DNA of 64,000 bases from the NCBI GenBank assembly GCA_963790415.1, contig CAWBOK010000003.1:248001-312000 (forward strand), given 5' to 3'. The notes below the pieces were generated by a model that worked only from the letters and a program-made list of their open reading frames with translations, did not search any database and was not told the origin of the DNA. This DNA is from JAJZQZ01 sp963790415. Lineage in GTDB: Bacteria > Actinomycetota > Thermoleophilia > RBG-16-64-13. A program made the translations under genes and the position numbers. Positions 1 to 8,146 of this stretch are shown here, one piece after another. Numbering within the stretch: position 1 is the first letter of the stretch; every line of letters starts with the position of its first letter.

Positions 1-1029
1 GCGGCGCTGAGAGCCGGGTGCACGTTCTACGCCGGCTACCCCATCACACCCCAGACCGAGTTGCTCGAGTACATGGCCACCAACCTGCCCCGCGTGGGCG
101 GCAGGTTCATCCAGAGCGAGAGCGAACTCGCCGCTATCAGCATGGTCTACGGCGCCTCCGCAGCGGGTCTCCGGGCCATGACCTCCTCTTCCAGCACGGG
201 GGTCAGCCTGATGCAGGAGGGGCTCTCGTATCTCGCCTCGGCGGAACTGCCCGCGGTGATCGTGAACGTGTCGCGTGGTGGGCCGGGGCTCGGGCGCATC
301 TGCCCGTCGCAGGGCGACTACTTCCAGGCCACCAAGGGCGGCGGGCACGGAGACTACCACCTGATCGTGCTCGCCCCGGCGAGCGTGCAGGAGATGGCCG
401 ACCTGATGTTCCTGGCCTTCGACCTCGCGGACCGCTACCGCAACCCGGTGATGATACTGGCGGACGGCATGCTCGGGCAGATGATGGAGTCGGTGGTGTT
501 GCAGGACCCCGTGCAATCAGTTCCCGCCCGGCCGTGGGCGGTCCGGGGTCGCGGTGATGGTGCGAGGAACATCGTCATCTCCGCTCCTTACACCGACGCC
601 GACCTCAGGGCGATGAATCTGCGCCTGAAGGACAAGTACCGGCGGCTGGCGGAGGCTGAATGCAGGCACGAACTCCATGGCGCCGAGGACGTGGAACACC
701 TGGTGGTCGCCTTCGGAACGGCCGCCCGGTTCGCCGGGGAGGCCGTGGACTCGCTCAGAGCCGGCGGCGTGAAGGCCGGACTACTGCGTCCGATCACGCT
801 CTTCCCCTTCCCCTACGACGGATTCAAGAAGGTCGTGCCCGGTCTGAAGAGTGTGCTGGTGGTGGAGATGAACGAGGGGCAGATGGTAGAAGACGTGAGG
901 CTTGGGTTGTGCGCCGCGGGGTTCGGGGGTCCGGTGCGAACGTTCGGCGGGGGGGGAGGCTTCATCCCGAGCCCGGCCGACATCGAACGGGAAGTGCTCC
1001 GTATGGTGGGCATGGAGGTGGCCGCGTGA
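1..1029 (+). CDS. 2-oxoacid:ferredoxin oxidoreductase, alpha subunit (5' end outside window)
   Basis: The reading frame is open from base 1, so the start lies upstream and only about 342 C-terminal residues are seen. The first residues read YAGYPITPQTE, the pyrimidine-binding motif of the alpha subunit of pyruvate/2-oxoglutarate/branched-chain oxidoreductases. This is followed by a conserved GGRFIQSESELAAIS stretch and, late in the chain, VVEMNEGQMVEDVR, typical of the C-terminal domain. The enzyme oxidatively decarboxylates a 2-oxoacid to an acyl-CoA and reduces ferredoxin in the cytoplasm. The TGA stop overlaps the GTG of the beta subunit, so the two are translationally coupled. The substrate cannot be told from the sequence. 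The family is secure. Confidence 0.9.
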   Translation, partial: AALRAGCTFYAGYPITPQTELLEYMATNLPRVGGRFIQSESELAAISMVYGASAAGLRAMTSSSSTGVSLMQEGLSYLASAELPAVIVNVSRGGPGLGRICPSQGDYFQATKGGGHGDYHLIVLAPASVQEMADLMFLAFDLADRYRNPVMILADGMLGQMMESVVLQDPVQSVPARPWAVRGRGDGARNIVISAPYTDADLRAMNLRLKDKYRRLAEAECRHELHGAEDVEHLVVAFGTAARFAGEAVDSLRAGGVKAGLLRPITLFPFPYDGFKKVVPGLKSVLVVEMNEGQMVEDVRLGLCAAGFGGPVRTFGGGGGFIPSPADIEREVLRMVGMEVAA

Positions 1030-1775
1030 AGGCGGTGTTCGAACGTCCGATGTCCTTGACCGACGAGCCCTTCCCGTACTGCCCCGGCTGCGGGCACGGC
1101 ATAGTGCACGAGATCGTGGCCGAGTGCCTGGACGAGACCGGGCTGACCGATCGCTGTATCCTGGTATCGACCATCGGCTGCACGGTGCGGTGCTGGCGGA
1201 ACTTCGACGTAGACGTTGTGCAGGGCGCGCACGGTCGCGGGTTGGCGGTGGCGACGGCCGTCAAGACCGCACATCCGGATGCCTTCGTGCTGACCTACCA
1301 GGGTGATGGCGACCTGGCGGCGATAGGACTGTCCGAGACCGTCCATGCGGCGGCGCGCGGAGAAGCCGTCACGGTGGTGTTCGCGAACAACGCGGTATAC
1401 GGGGCGACCGGGGGCCAGATGGCGCCGACCACGCTGATGGGACAGTGCGTTTCCACCTGCCTGGAGGGCCGCGACCCGCAGAACGGGGGCTATCCCATCA
1501 AGATGTGCGAGCTACTGGCGACGCTCCCGGCGCCGGCCTATCTGGCCCGCGGCTCCGTTGACAGCCCCGCGAACAGGCAGAAGGCCAAGGCCCTGGTGAC
1601 GAAGGCCTTCGAGGCCCAGATGGAACACGGCGTGTTCTCGCTGGTGGAGATCCTGTCTCCCTGCCCGGTCAACTTGAAGATGTCCCCGCCGGATGCGCTG
1701 CGATGGGTCCGGGACGAGATGATCCCGTTCTACCCGCTGGGCGAGTACAAGCTCCCTCCGGGGATACGGCTATGA
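1026..1775 (+). CDS. 2-oxoacid:ferredoxin oxidoreductase, beta (TPP-binding) subunit
   Basis: This 249-residue protein starts at a GTG overlapping the alpha-subunit stop. The longer frame upstream is only a shadow. Near the N terminus PYCPGCGHG gives the CxxC of the iron-sulfur/TPP domain. YQGDGDLAAIG followed by NNAVYGATGGQMAPTT forms the GDG...NN thiamine diphosphate motif. It binds TPP and carries out the decarboxylation half of the reaction with the alpha subunit. It ends at a TGA overlapping the ATG of the gamma gene, so alpha, beta and gamma form one tightly coupled operon. A late MSPPDALRWV segment resembles other beta subunits of the KorB/VorA group. Confidence 0.92.
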   Translation: MKAVFERPMSLTDEPFPYCPGCGHGIVHEIVAECLDETGLTDRCILVSTIGCTVRCWRNFDVDVVQGAHGRGLAVATAVKTAHPDAFVLTYQGDGDLAAIGLSETVHAAARGEAVTVVFANNAVYGATGGQMAPTTLMGQCVSTCLEGRDPQNGGYPIKMCELLATLPAPAYLARGSVDSPANRQKAKALVTKAFEAQMEHGVFSLVEILSPCPVNLKMSPPDALRWVRDEMIPFYPLGEYKLPPGIRL

Positions 1776-2596
1776 GGTCCAGAGTCGTCATCGCGGGGTT
1801 CGGAGGTCAGGGCATCCTCTTCGCGGGGCACGTGCTCGCCGTCGCCGGCATCCTGGAGGGGAATCACGCCACGTGGCTGCCGTCATACGGCCCGCAGATG
1901 CGGGGCGGCGACGCCAGTTGCTCGGTGGTGATCTCCGACCAGGAGGTCATGTCGCCGATCGTCTACCAACCCGACTTCGCGGTCATCTGCAACGGGCCTT
2001 CTCTCGACTCCTACGAACCGACCCTGGTTCCGGGAGGGCTGCTGGTGTTCGACCAGGACATGACCCACAGACCCCCGGTCAGGCAGGACGTGACAGTGGT
2101 CGGTGTACGGGCGACGTACCTCGCGAGGTCGCTCGGGAACGCCAGGCTCGCCAACACGCTACTCCTCGGAGTCCTTGCGAAGCACACCTCGCTGGTCTCC
2201 CGCGCGTCGGTGCACCAGGCTCTGGCGGACGTCATCCCCGAAGGGCGGCGCGGCATGCTGGAGTCGAACCGCACGGCGTTCGACGCCGGGTTCGACCTGG
2301 TCGACGAAGCCGAGCTCGACGCCACGCAGCCGCCCATTGACGACACGCTGCTCGAGACCGACCGACCAGACGTGAGCGCAGGCCGCGAGGAGTCGCGCAG
2401 AGTGCAGGTGCTCGAGCATTTCTGCAAGGGCTGCGGCATCTGCGTGGACGTGTGCCCGAAAGACGCGCTCGCCATGAGCGACACCCTCAACTCGAGCGGG
2501 TACTACGTGGCCGAGTTGACGCAGCCCGACGCCTGCACGTCGTGCCGCATCTGCGCCCTGATGTGCCCCGATGTGGCACTGCGGGTGTTCGGGTGA
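1772..2596 (+). CDS. 2-oxoacid:ferredoxin oxidoreductase, gamma subunit fused to a 2[4Fe-4S] ferredoxin domain
   Basis: The ATG at 1772 overlaps the beta stop (ATGA). Residues 1 to about 190 are a gamma subunit: VIAGFGGQGILFAGHVL near the start and SYGPQMRGGDASC are family hallmarks. After an acidic linker rich in Asp and Glu, the C-terminal ~60 residues hold two clusters, CKGCGICVDVCP and CTSCRICALMCP, as in the delta subunit. One chain therefore does the work of two. The second complex in this window (7045-9891) keeps gamma and ferredoxin as separate genes. The TGA overlaps the GTG of the following CoA-transferase. Confidence 0.9.
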   Translation: MRSRVVIAGFGGQGILFAGHVLAVAGILEGNHATWLPSYGPQMRGGDASCSVVISDQEVMSPIVYQPDFAVICNGPSLDSYEPTLVPGGLLVFDQDMTHRPPVRQDVTVVGVRATYLARSLGNARLANTLLLGVLAKHTSLVSRASVHQALADVIPEGRRGMLESNRTAFDAGFDLVDEAELDATQPPIDDTLLETDRPDVSAGREESRRVQVLEHFCKGCGICVDVCPKDALAMSDTLNSSGYYVAELTQPDACTSCRICALMCPDVALRVFG

Positions 2597-3789
2597 GCGC
2601 GGCCCTGGAAGGTCTGAGGATCGTCGATGCGTCGACCATGATGGCGGCGCCGTGGGCGGCGACGTATCTCGCCGATTTCGGGGCGGACGTGATCAAGGTG
2701 GAACACCCCACCGCCGGCGACCAGGTGCGGCATTTCGGTCCGGTGGTGGACGATGTCGGCCTGTTCTGGAAGACCCTCTCGCGCAACAAGAGGTGCGTGA
2801 CGCTCGACCTTCGCAAGGAGGAAGGCGCTCACCTGTTCCTCAAGCTCATGGAAGCCGCCGACGTGTTGATAGAGAACTTCCGCCCCGGCACCCTGGAGCG
2901 ATGGGGCCTCGGGCCCGATGTGCTGCAGGAGCGGAACCCCAGGCTGATCATCCTGCGGTGCACCGGCTTCGGCCAGGACGGCCCCTATGCGGCACGTGGC
3001 GGTTTCGGTACGGTGGCAGAGGCCATGAGCGGTTTCGCGTTCATGAACGGGTACCCCGACGGACCGCCCACCCTCCCCCCCATCGCCCTGGCCGATGGGG
3101 TGACGAGCGCATTCGCCGCTCTCTCCGTGATGATCGCGCTGTACGAGCGGGACGTCGTAGGAGGCGCCGCGGGGCAGACCATCGACATGAACCTCTACGA
3201 GCCGCTCATGCGCCTGATCGAGGCGTCGGTGGTGGACTACAGCGTGACCGGCACGGTTCCCGGCAGACTGGGCAACCGCATAAACTCCGCCGCGCCGCGC
3301 AACGTCTATCGGACAGCCGACGACAGGTGGGTGGCCTTATCGGCGAGTTCGCAGGCTATCGCCGAGAACCTGTTCCGCGCCATCGGCCGGCCCGACCTCA
3401 TCGACGACCCGCGTTTCCGCGACAACCCCAGCCGGGTCCGATACGTCGACGATCTGGACGGCATCATAGAGGAGTGGATGGCCGGCCAACCGCTCAGCGC
3501 GGTCATGGAGATCCTGCTCCAGGCGGGCGCGGTCGTCGGCCCTGTGTACGACATGGCCGACCTCTTCGCCGACCCCCAGGTCGTCCACCGCGGTTCGATC
3601 GTCGAAGTCGACGACGAGGACTTCGGCACGGTGTCGATGCCCAACGTAGTCGCTCGTTTTTCCAGGACCCCGGGAGAGATCCGACACACCGGCCCTTCCA
3701 AGGGTGCGCACAACAGCGAGGTGTTCGTGGGCGAACTCGGCCTCAGTGAGGCCCGACTAGAGGCGATGCGCGAGAGTGGCACGATTTAG
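2593..3789 (+). CDS. CaiB/BaiF family (class III) CoA-transferase
   Basis: The protein has 398 residues, the usual size for the family. It begins at GTG 2593, overlapping the preceding stop. The N-terminal LRIVDASTMMAAPWAATYLADFGADVIKVEHP is followed by the segment LIENFRPGTLERWGL. The catalytic Asp of this family is expected about 170 residues in, near the GGFGTVAEAMSG...DGPP segment, but its exact residue was not assigned. Such enzymes move CoA between an acyl-CoA and a free acid. Its coupling to the oxidoreductase suggests that it recycles CoA from, or activates, an acid of the same pathway. A second family member lies at 5796-7079. The stop codon overlaps that of the converging BKACE gene. 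Confidence 0.9.
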   Translation: MSAALEGLRIVDASTMMAAPWAATYLADFGADVIKVEHPTAGDQVRHFGPVVDDVGLFWKTLSRNKRCVTLDLRKEEGAHLFLKLMEAADVLIENFRPGTLERWGLGPDVLQERNPRLIILRCTGFGQDGPYAARGGFGTVAEAMSGFAFMNGYPDGPPTLPPIALADGVTSAFAALSVMIALYERDVVGGAAGQTIDMNLYEPLMRLIEASVVDYSVTGTVPGRLGNRINSAAPRNVYRTADDRWVALSASSQAIAENLFRAIGRPDLIDDPRFRDNPSRVRYVDDLDGIIEEWMAGQPLSAVMEILLQAGAVVGPVYDMADLFADPQVVHRGSIVEVDDEDFGTVSMPNVVARFSRTPGEIRHTGPSKGAHNSEVFVGELGLSEARLEAMRESGTI

Positions 3790-4628
3790 CCTCCCTCAAC
3801 CCCCCGCGTACGCATCGGCAGGGGAGGCAGACCCAGGATGCGCCTCGCGTCGCCGACGGTCGCCACAGGCCGCTGGAGATGACCGGCCAACTCCACCATC
3901 TGCCGCACGAAGTCGGCGTTGGACTCGGCCAGGACGCCTTTGCGAAGGTAGACGTTGTCCTCCATGCCCACGCGAACGTGCCCTCCCATGACGATGCCCA
4001 TGGCGGCCATCGGTAGCTGAGATCTCCCCACCCCGATCACCGACCAGGTGGAACCGGCTGGTATGGACTCGACCAGGTGCAGAAGGTTCTTGGGCGTGGC
4101 CGGGGCGGCTCCGGGAGCGCCCAGGACGAACTGGAAATGGTGGGGCGGCTGCAGTAGGCCCTTCCTGGCGAGAACCAGTGCGTTGTTGATGAACCCGGTC
4201 TCGAACACTTCGATCTCCGGCTTGACGCCGTTGTCGAGCATCTCTCTGGCCAACCGTTCGAGGAACGCCGGATGGTTGATAAAGACCCAGTCATTGAGGT
4301 TGGTCGAGCCGGCGTCGAAGGAGGCCATCTCGGGGCGCAGGTCGGTCACGGGTAGGATGCGCTCGTCGTCCAGCGGGCCCGACGTCGTCAGGTTGAGGAT
4401 GATGTCGCAGCGCTCCTGGACCAGCCCGACCACCCGCCTGAAGTACTCGATATCCGACGACCGGTGACCTTCGGGATCGCGCACGTGCACGTGCGCGATC
4501 GCTGCGCCCGCCTGCCACGATGCGTAGATCTCGTCGGCTATCTCGTCCGGAGTGATGGGGAGGAACGGGGTCTGTTCACGCGTCGTGCCTCCGCCGGTGG
4601 TCGCGACTGTGATGATCAACGGCTCCAC
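3786..4628 (-). CDS. beta-keto acid cleavage enzyme (BKACE, Kce-like, DUF849)
   Basis: The protein has 280 residues. BKACE enzymes condense a beta-keto acid with acetyl-CoA and split it to acetoacetate plus a new CoA ester, using a metal ion. Visible family signatures are ATTGGG near residue 10, HVHVRDPEG with the metal ligands His46 and His48, and a late VRVGMEDN with the third ligand Glu. The GTG at 4628 shares one base with the TAG of the upstream aminotransferase gene, so it is the last gene of the operon. Characterised members act on 3-keto-5-aminohexanoate and other beta-keto acids. The substrate here is open, but an aminotransferase next door fits a beta-amino acid precursor. Confidence 0.88.
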   Translation of the reverse strand: MEPLIITVATTGGGTTREQTPFLPITPDEIADEIYASWQAGAAIAHVHVRDPEGHRSSDIEYFRRVVGLVQERCDIILNLTTSGPLDDERILPVTDLRPEMASFDAGSTNLNDWVFINHPAFLERLAREMLDNGVKPEIEVFETGFINNALVLARKGLLQPPHHFQFVLGAPGAAPATPKNLLHLVESIPAGSTWSVIGVGRSQLPMAAMGIVMGGHVRVGMEDNVYLRKGVLAESNADFVRQMVELAGHLQRPVATVGDARRILGLPPLPMRTRGVEGG

Positions 4629-5785
4629 TAGTCCGCCTCTTTGAACTTCTCGACGACTGCGTCTATGGTCGCGTCGTTCATCGCCGTGGAGACGCTCATC
4701 AGGCCGTTCTGGGCGATGAGGACTCCCGAGCGATAGAGGCGCCGCCACAGGGCCGTCATGTCGAGGTCTTCTACGATCCGGAGAACCGAACCGTGGCCGT
4801 TGACCCGGTAGCCCGCGGCCTGCAGTTCGAGACGCAGGCGGTCGCCCAGCCCGTTGATCCTCTGGATCTCTTCGCGGTCGAGAAGCTGCATCGCGGCGAG
4901 GCCCGCGCTCATGGTCACAGGATTGGCGCTGAAGGTGCCTCCGTGGGCGACGGCCCCGGGCCCGCGGGGATCGAACACCTTCATGATGTCGAAGCGGCCG
5001 CCGAATGCCCCGACCGGGAACCCGCCGCCGATGACCTTGCCCAGAGTGGTCAGGTCGGGCGTGGCGTCGTACTCGTCCTGCAGCCCACCGTACGAGAGGC
5101 GAAAGGTGATCACTTCGTCCACGATCCATACGATGCCCCGCGTCTCGGTCTCCCGTCGCACCAGATCGACGAAGCCGGCCGCGGCGGGCACGAGCCCCGC
5201 GCGGTTGGGCATCAAGTCCATGAGCACACACGCGAGGTGACCGTCGTGGTGGTTCAGAGCCTCCACGAAGGTCTCGGCATCGCCGAACGGCACGGTGATG
5301 ACCTCGGCCTCGAGTGACGAAGGGCGTCCGCGCGCGCCGTCATTCACCACCGCGTCATAGCTGCCGTGGTAGCAACCCTCGAAACGCAGCACTCGGCTGC
5401 GGCCGGTGAACGCGCGCGCGCCGCGAATCGCCATCATCACAGCTTCCGTACCTGAGTTCGTGAACCGTAGCCTCTCGAGTGCCGGTTGCCGCTCCTGCAG
5501 GTGCTCTGCCAGCCGCACGTCCGCGGCGGTGGGCAACCCGAAACAGGTGCCCTCCCCGAGCGCCGCCGTCGCAGCCTCCACGATGGCCGGATGCGCATTC
5601 CCGTGTACCTGGACCGTATAGCAGCCGTGAAGATCTATCAGCCGATGTCCGTCCGCGTCTTCAAGCTCGCAACCGCTTCCTCGAGCCGCGTACGGCGGGC
5701 TGGGACTGATGTACAACGTAGACCTGGTGTTCCCTCCAGGCATGCACTCAAGCGCTCGTTCGAACAGCTCGCGGGACGCGCCCAT
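4628..5785 (-). CDS. class III PLP aminotransferase, glutamate-1-semialdehyde aminomutase-like
   Basis: The protein has 385 residues. PLP-enzyme features are LRFTNSGTEAVMMAIRGARA (phosphate binding), FEGCYHGSYD (ring stacking), WIVDEVITFR (the Asp that holds the pyridine nitrogen) and TTLGKVIGGGFPVGA (Schiff-base Lys). The family includes glutamate-1-semialdehyde aminomutase, but also beta-amino acid transaminases such as beta-phenylalanine aminotransferase. Its position between a CoA-transferase and a beta-keto acid cleavage enzyme favours a catabolic transaminase over haem synthesis; that part is inference. The ATG at 5785 lies 10 bases after the stop of the upstream CoA-transferase, and the gene overlaps the BKACE start by one base. 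Confidence 0.85.
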   Translation of the reverse strand: MGASRELFERALECMPGGNTRSTLYISPSPPYAARGSGCELEDADGHRLIDLHGCYTVQVHGNAHPAIVEAATAALGEGTCFGLPTAADVRLAEHLQERQPALERLRFTNSGTEAVMMAIRGARAFTGRSRVLRFEGCYHGSYDAVVNDGARGRPSSLEAEVITVPFGDAETFVEALNHHDGHLACVLMDLMPNRAGLVPAAAGFVDLVRRETETRGIVWIVDEVITFRLSYGGLQDEYDATPDLTTLGKVIGGGFPVGAFGGRFDIMKVFDPRGPGAVAHGGTFSANPVTMSAGLAAMQLLDREEIQRINGLGDRLRLELQAAGYRVNGHGSVLRIVEDLDMTALWRRLYRSGVLIAQNGLMSVSTAMNDATIDAVVEKFKEAD

Positions 5786-5795
5786 CAGACCCTCC

Positions 5796-7079
5796 TCAGA
5801 TCACTCCGGTTGCCTTCATCTCCCGGATCCGTTCCTCCGAATACCCCAGCAGGTCGCGATAGATCACGTCGTTAGCCGATCCCATCGGCAACCCGGGGAA
5901 GCGTATGCTCCCCGGTGTGCCGTGCATGCGGAACGGCACGTTGGGGATCCTGAGGGATGTGCCTGTGGCCGGGTCCGTGATGTCCAGCACGCTCTGCCGG
6001 GCCTGGTAATGGGCATCTTCGGCGATGTCCTTCATGCTGGCGATGGGGCCGATGGTGATCCCCAGCTGCTCACAGGTGTCGAGGACGTCCTGAAGATCCC
6101 GGCCGCCCACCCACTCGGCGATGACCTGGTTGAGGATCCGCCGGTTCGGGTCTTTGATGCGCTCCTCGTTGGTCTTGAAGCGTGGATCGGTGTTCATCTC
6201 CGGATGGCCGACGCACTCCATCAAACGTTCGAAGGGCTTCTGGGCCGAGGTGGACATGGTCACCCACCGGCCGTCGCGCGTGGGATAGTTGTTGCGCGGC
6301 GCGGTGTAGGCGAGTTCGTTGCCTTTGGGCTGGGGGATCTCGCCGGTCAACTGGTAGGTCAAGAAATCCGGCCCCAGCATGCCGAACAACGGCTCGTAGA
6401 GGGAGACGTCGATCGCCTGGCCTCCCGCGACGCCCCTCGTCTGATGCCGGAGCGCGATCATGACGGCGAAGGCCAGATGAACCCCGGCGATGTAGTCGGC
6501 CAGCGCCAGCGGCGCGTTCGTGGGGGGGCCGTCCGGTTGGGCGTTGAGATAGGTGAATCCACTGAACCCCTCGGCCAGGGTGCCGAAGCCGGGGCGCTCG
6601 GCATACGGGCCGGAGTCGCCGTAGCCGGACACCGTGCCGATGACCAGACCCGGGTTCTCCCTCAGTAGATCGTCCTTGTCGATGCCGAGTTTCTTCATGG
6701 CGCCGGGTCGCATGTTCTCGATGAGCACATCCGCGTCGCGGATGAGTTCGGCGAAGATCTGCCGGCCCTCGGGAGCCTTGAGATTCAGGGTGACCGGGAA
6801 CTTGTTGCGGCCCACGACCGCCCAGAACGGCTCGATTGGCGGGTCTCCCACGACCCCCCACGCGCGGGTGGCGTCGGGCCCGGATGGGTTCTCTATCTTG
6901 ATCACTTCGGCGCCGTAGTCCCCCAGAAGGGTCGCGGCATAAGGCGCCGCTATGACGGTCGCCATATCGATGACGCGGATTCCCCCGAGAGGCAACTCAG
7001 CGAGGTCTTCGCGCCGCCGCTGCGCGGCGATGAACTCTGACAGCTCAGCCCTGGAGTTGGAGCCCGTTTCGGATCTCAT
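5796..7079 (-). CDS. CaiB/BaiF family (class III) CoA-transferase
   Basis: The protein has 427 residues from the ATG at 7079. An AAGGAG stands 12 bases upstream. A longer frame to 7127 would overlap the ferredoxin gene more deeply. Family features are GIRVIDMATVIAAPYAATLLGDYGAEVIKIE (nucleotide-binding fold), DVLIENMRPGAMKKLGID, and a central GFGTLAEGFSGFTYLN...DGPP. It overlaps the last 35 bases of the ferredoxin gene. It has the same pairing with a 2-oxoacid oxidoreductase as the family member at 2593-3789, which suggests a linked metabolic role, such as loading or unloading CoA on the oxidoreductase product. Confidence 0.9.
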   Translation of the reverse strand: MRSETGSNSRAELSEFIAAQRRREDLAELPLGGIRVIDMATVIAAPYAATLLGDYGAEVIKIENPSGPDATRAWGVVGDPPIEPFWAVVGRNKFPVTLNLKAPEGRQIFAELIRDADVLIENMRPGAMKKLGIDKDDLLRENPGLVIGTVSGYGDSGPYAERPGFGTLAEGFSGFTYLNAQPDGPPTNAPLALADYIAGVHLAFAVMIALRHQTRGVAGGQAIDVSLYEPLFGMLGPDFLTYQLTGEIPQPKGNELAYTAPRNNYPTRDGRWVTMSTSAQKPFERLMECVGHPEMNTDPRFKTNEERIKDPNRRILNQVIAEWVGGRDLQDVLDTCEQLGITIGPIASMKDIAEDAHYQARQSVLDITDPATGTSLRIPNVPFRMHGTPGSIRFPGLPMGSANDVIYRDLLGYSEERIREMKATGVI

Positions 7080-7314
7080 CGGTCGGGGGTGCTCCTTGTT
7101 CCTCGTCGGTTTCGACAGCGATGGCAAAATCCGGGCACACCAGTTCGCAGAGCCTGCACCCGTTGCAGCGGCTCATGTCGCTCTCCTCGGGCAGGGTGTA
7201 TCCCTTTGCGTTGATCGACGCGGAGGCGGCGATTGCCCCCTTCGGGCATGCCTCCACGCAGATCAGGCATCCCTTGCAGTACGCGGCGTTCACATGCAGC
7301 GTTGGACTACTCAT
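7045..7314 (-). CDS. korD: 2[4Fe-4S] ferredoxin, probable delta subunit of the 2-oxoacid oxidoreductase
   Basis: This 89-residue protein starts at the ATG at 7314, which overlaps the beta-subunit stop by eight bases. It has two complete cluster motifs, CKGCLICVEACP near residue 10 and CNGCRLCELVCP near residue 48. It passes electrons from the TPP subunit to free ferredoxin. In the first complex of this window the same module is fused to the gamma subunit. The C-terminal tail runs into the start of the CoA-transferase gene. The KorD name is by analogy with the KorABCD layout; the oxoacid is not known. Confidence 0.9.
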   Translation of the reverse strand: MSSPTLHVNAAYCKGCLICVEACPKGAIAASASINAKGYTLPEESDMSRCNGCRLCELVCPDFAIAVETDEEQGAPPTDEIRNGLQLQG

Positions 7315-8146
7315 GCGCGCCGTCATCCCCACTGAGCCCATCGATGATGCCTTGGTAGCGGCTGATCCAGTCGGGTTTGTCGATGTCGCAGAACTCCCCG
7401 ATCGGAATCAGGCCCGCGGCTTCCGGAGTGTCGGCATTCTTCAGAGGCACCGTGTTGGTCTTAAGGTCGCGGAACATGACGGATGGAGACTGCTTGAGGT
7501 GGACGGGGCACGGCGACATGATCTCGACAAAGGCGGTGCCCTTCTTGCGGACGCCCCTCTTGATGGTTCTGATGACCTGGCGGGGATGCGCCGTGGACCA
7601 GCGCGCAACGTACGCGGCGCCTGCGGTCTGAGCCAGTCGGCACAGGTCGAACTCCTCTTCCACGTTGCCGTACGGAGTGGTGCTCGTGACACGCCCGATG
7701 GGCGTGGTGGGCGCGACCTGGCCGCCGGTCATGCCATAGAGGCCGTTGTTCATGCACAGGATGGTCAGGTCCAGGTTGCGGCGGCAGGCGTGGATGAAGT
7801 GGTTGCCTCCGATGGCGGCCGTATCGCCGTCGCCGGTGAACACGATGATCTTCAAGTCAGGGTTCGCGAGCACCGCTCCGGTGGCCACGGCCAGCGCGCG
7901 GCCATGCAGGGTCCAGCCGCTGTCGAACTGGAGGTAGTGACTGGCGGGCCGCGAGGAACAGCCCACCCCGGAGATGAAGACCACGTCCTCCTGGCGCAGC
8001 CCATCCTCCTGGATGAGGGCGTCCACCGCGTAAAGGGCATAGTTCAGTACCTGACCTATGCCGCACCCCGGGCACATGATGTGCGGCAGCCGCGGGCCGG
8101 CCGCCCCTTCTTCCTTCAGATACTTCAGCATGGGATGCGTGTTCAT
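7307..8146 (-). CDS. korB: 2-oxoacid:ferredoxin oxidoreductase, beta (TPP-binding) subunit
   Basis: The protein has 279 residues. The ATG at 8146 overlaps the alpha stop (ATGA), so the longer frame to 8473 is rejected. HIMCPGCGIGQ near residue 23 and GVGCSS supply cysteines of the iron-sulfur site. FTGDGDTAAIGGNH and NNGLYGMTGGQVAPTT form the thiamine diphosphate motif. A late EIMSPCPVHLKQ is typical of KorB. It is closely related in layout to the beta subunit at 1026-1775. With KorA, KorC and KorD it forms a four-subunit enzyme that makes acyl-CoA and reduced ferredoxin. Confidence 0.92.
   Translation of the reverse strand: MNTHPMLKYLKEEGAAGPRLPHIMCPGCGIGQVLNYALYAVDALIQEDGLRQEDVVFISGVGCSSRPASHYLQFDSGWTLHGRALAVATGAVLANPDLKIIVFTGDGDTAAIGGNHFIHACRRNLDLTILCMNNGLYGMTGGQVAPTTPIGRVTSTTPYGNVEEEFDLCRLAQTAGAAYVARWSTAHPRQVIRTIKRGVRKKGTAFVEIMSPCPVHLKQSPSVMFRDLKTNTVPLKNADTPEAAGLIPIGEFCDIDKPDWISRYQGIIDGLSGDDGAHE

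Noticed and set aside
7060..7080. GAGCCCGTTTC match to the recurrent leader element
   Set aside because: It lies in coding sequence at the start of a CoA-transferase and lacks the TTCAGTG half.
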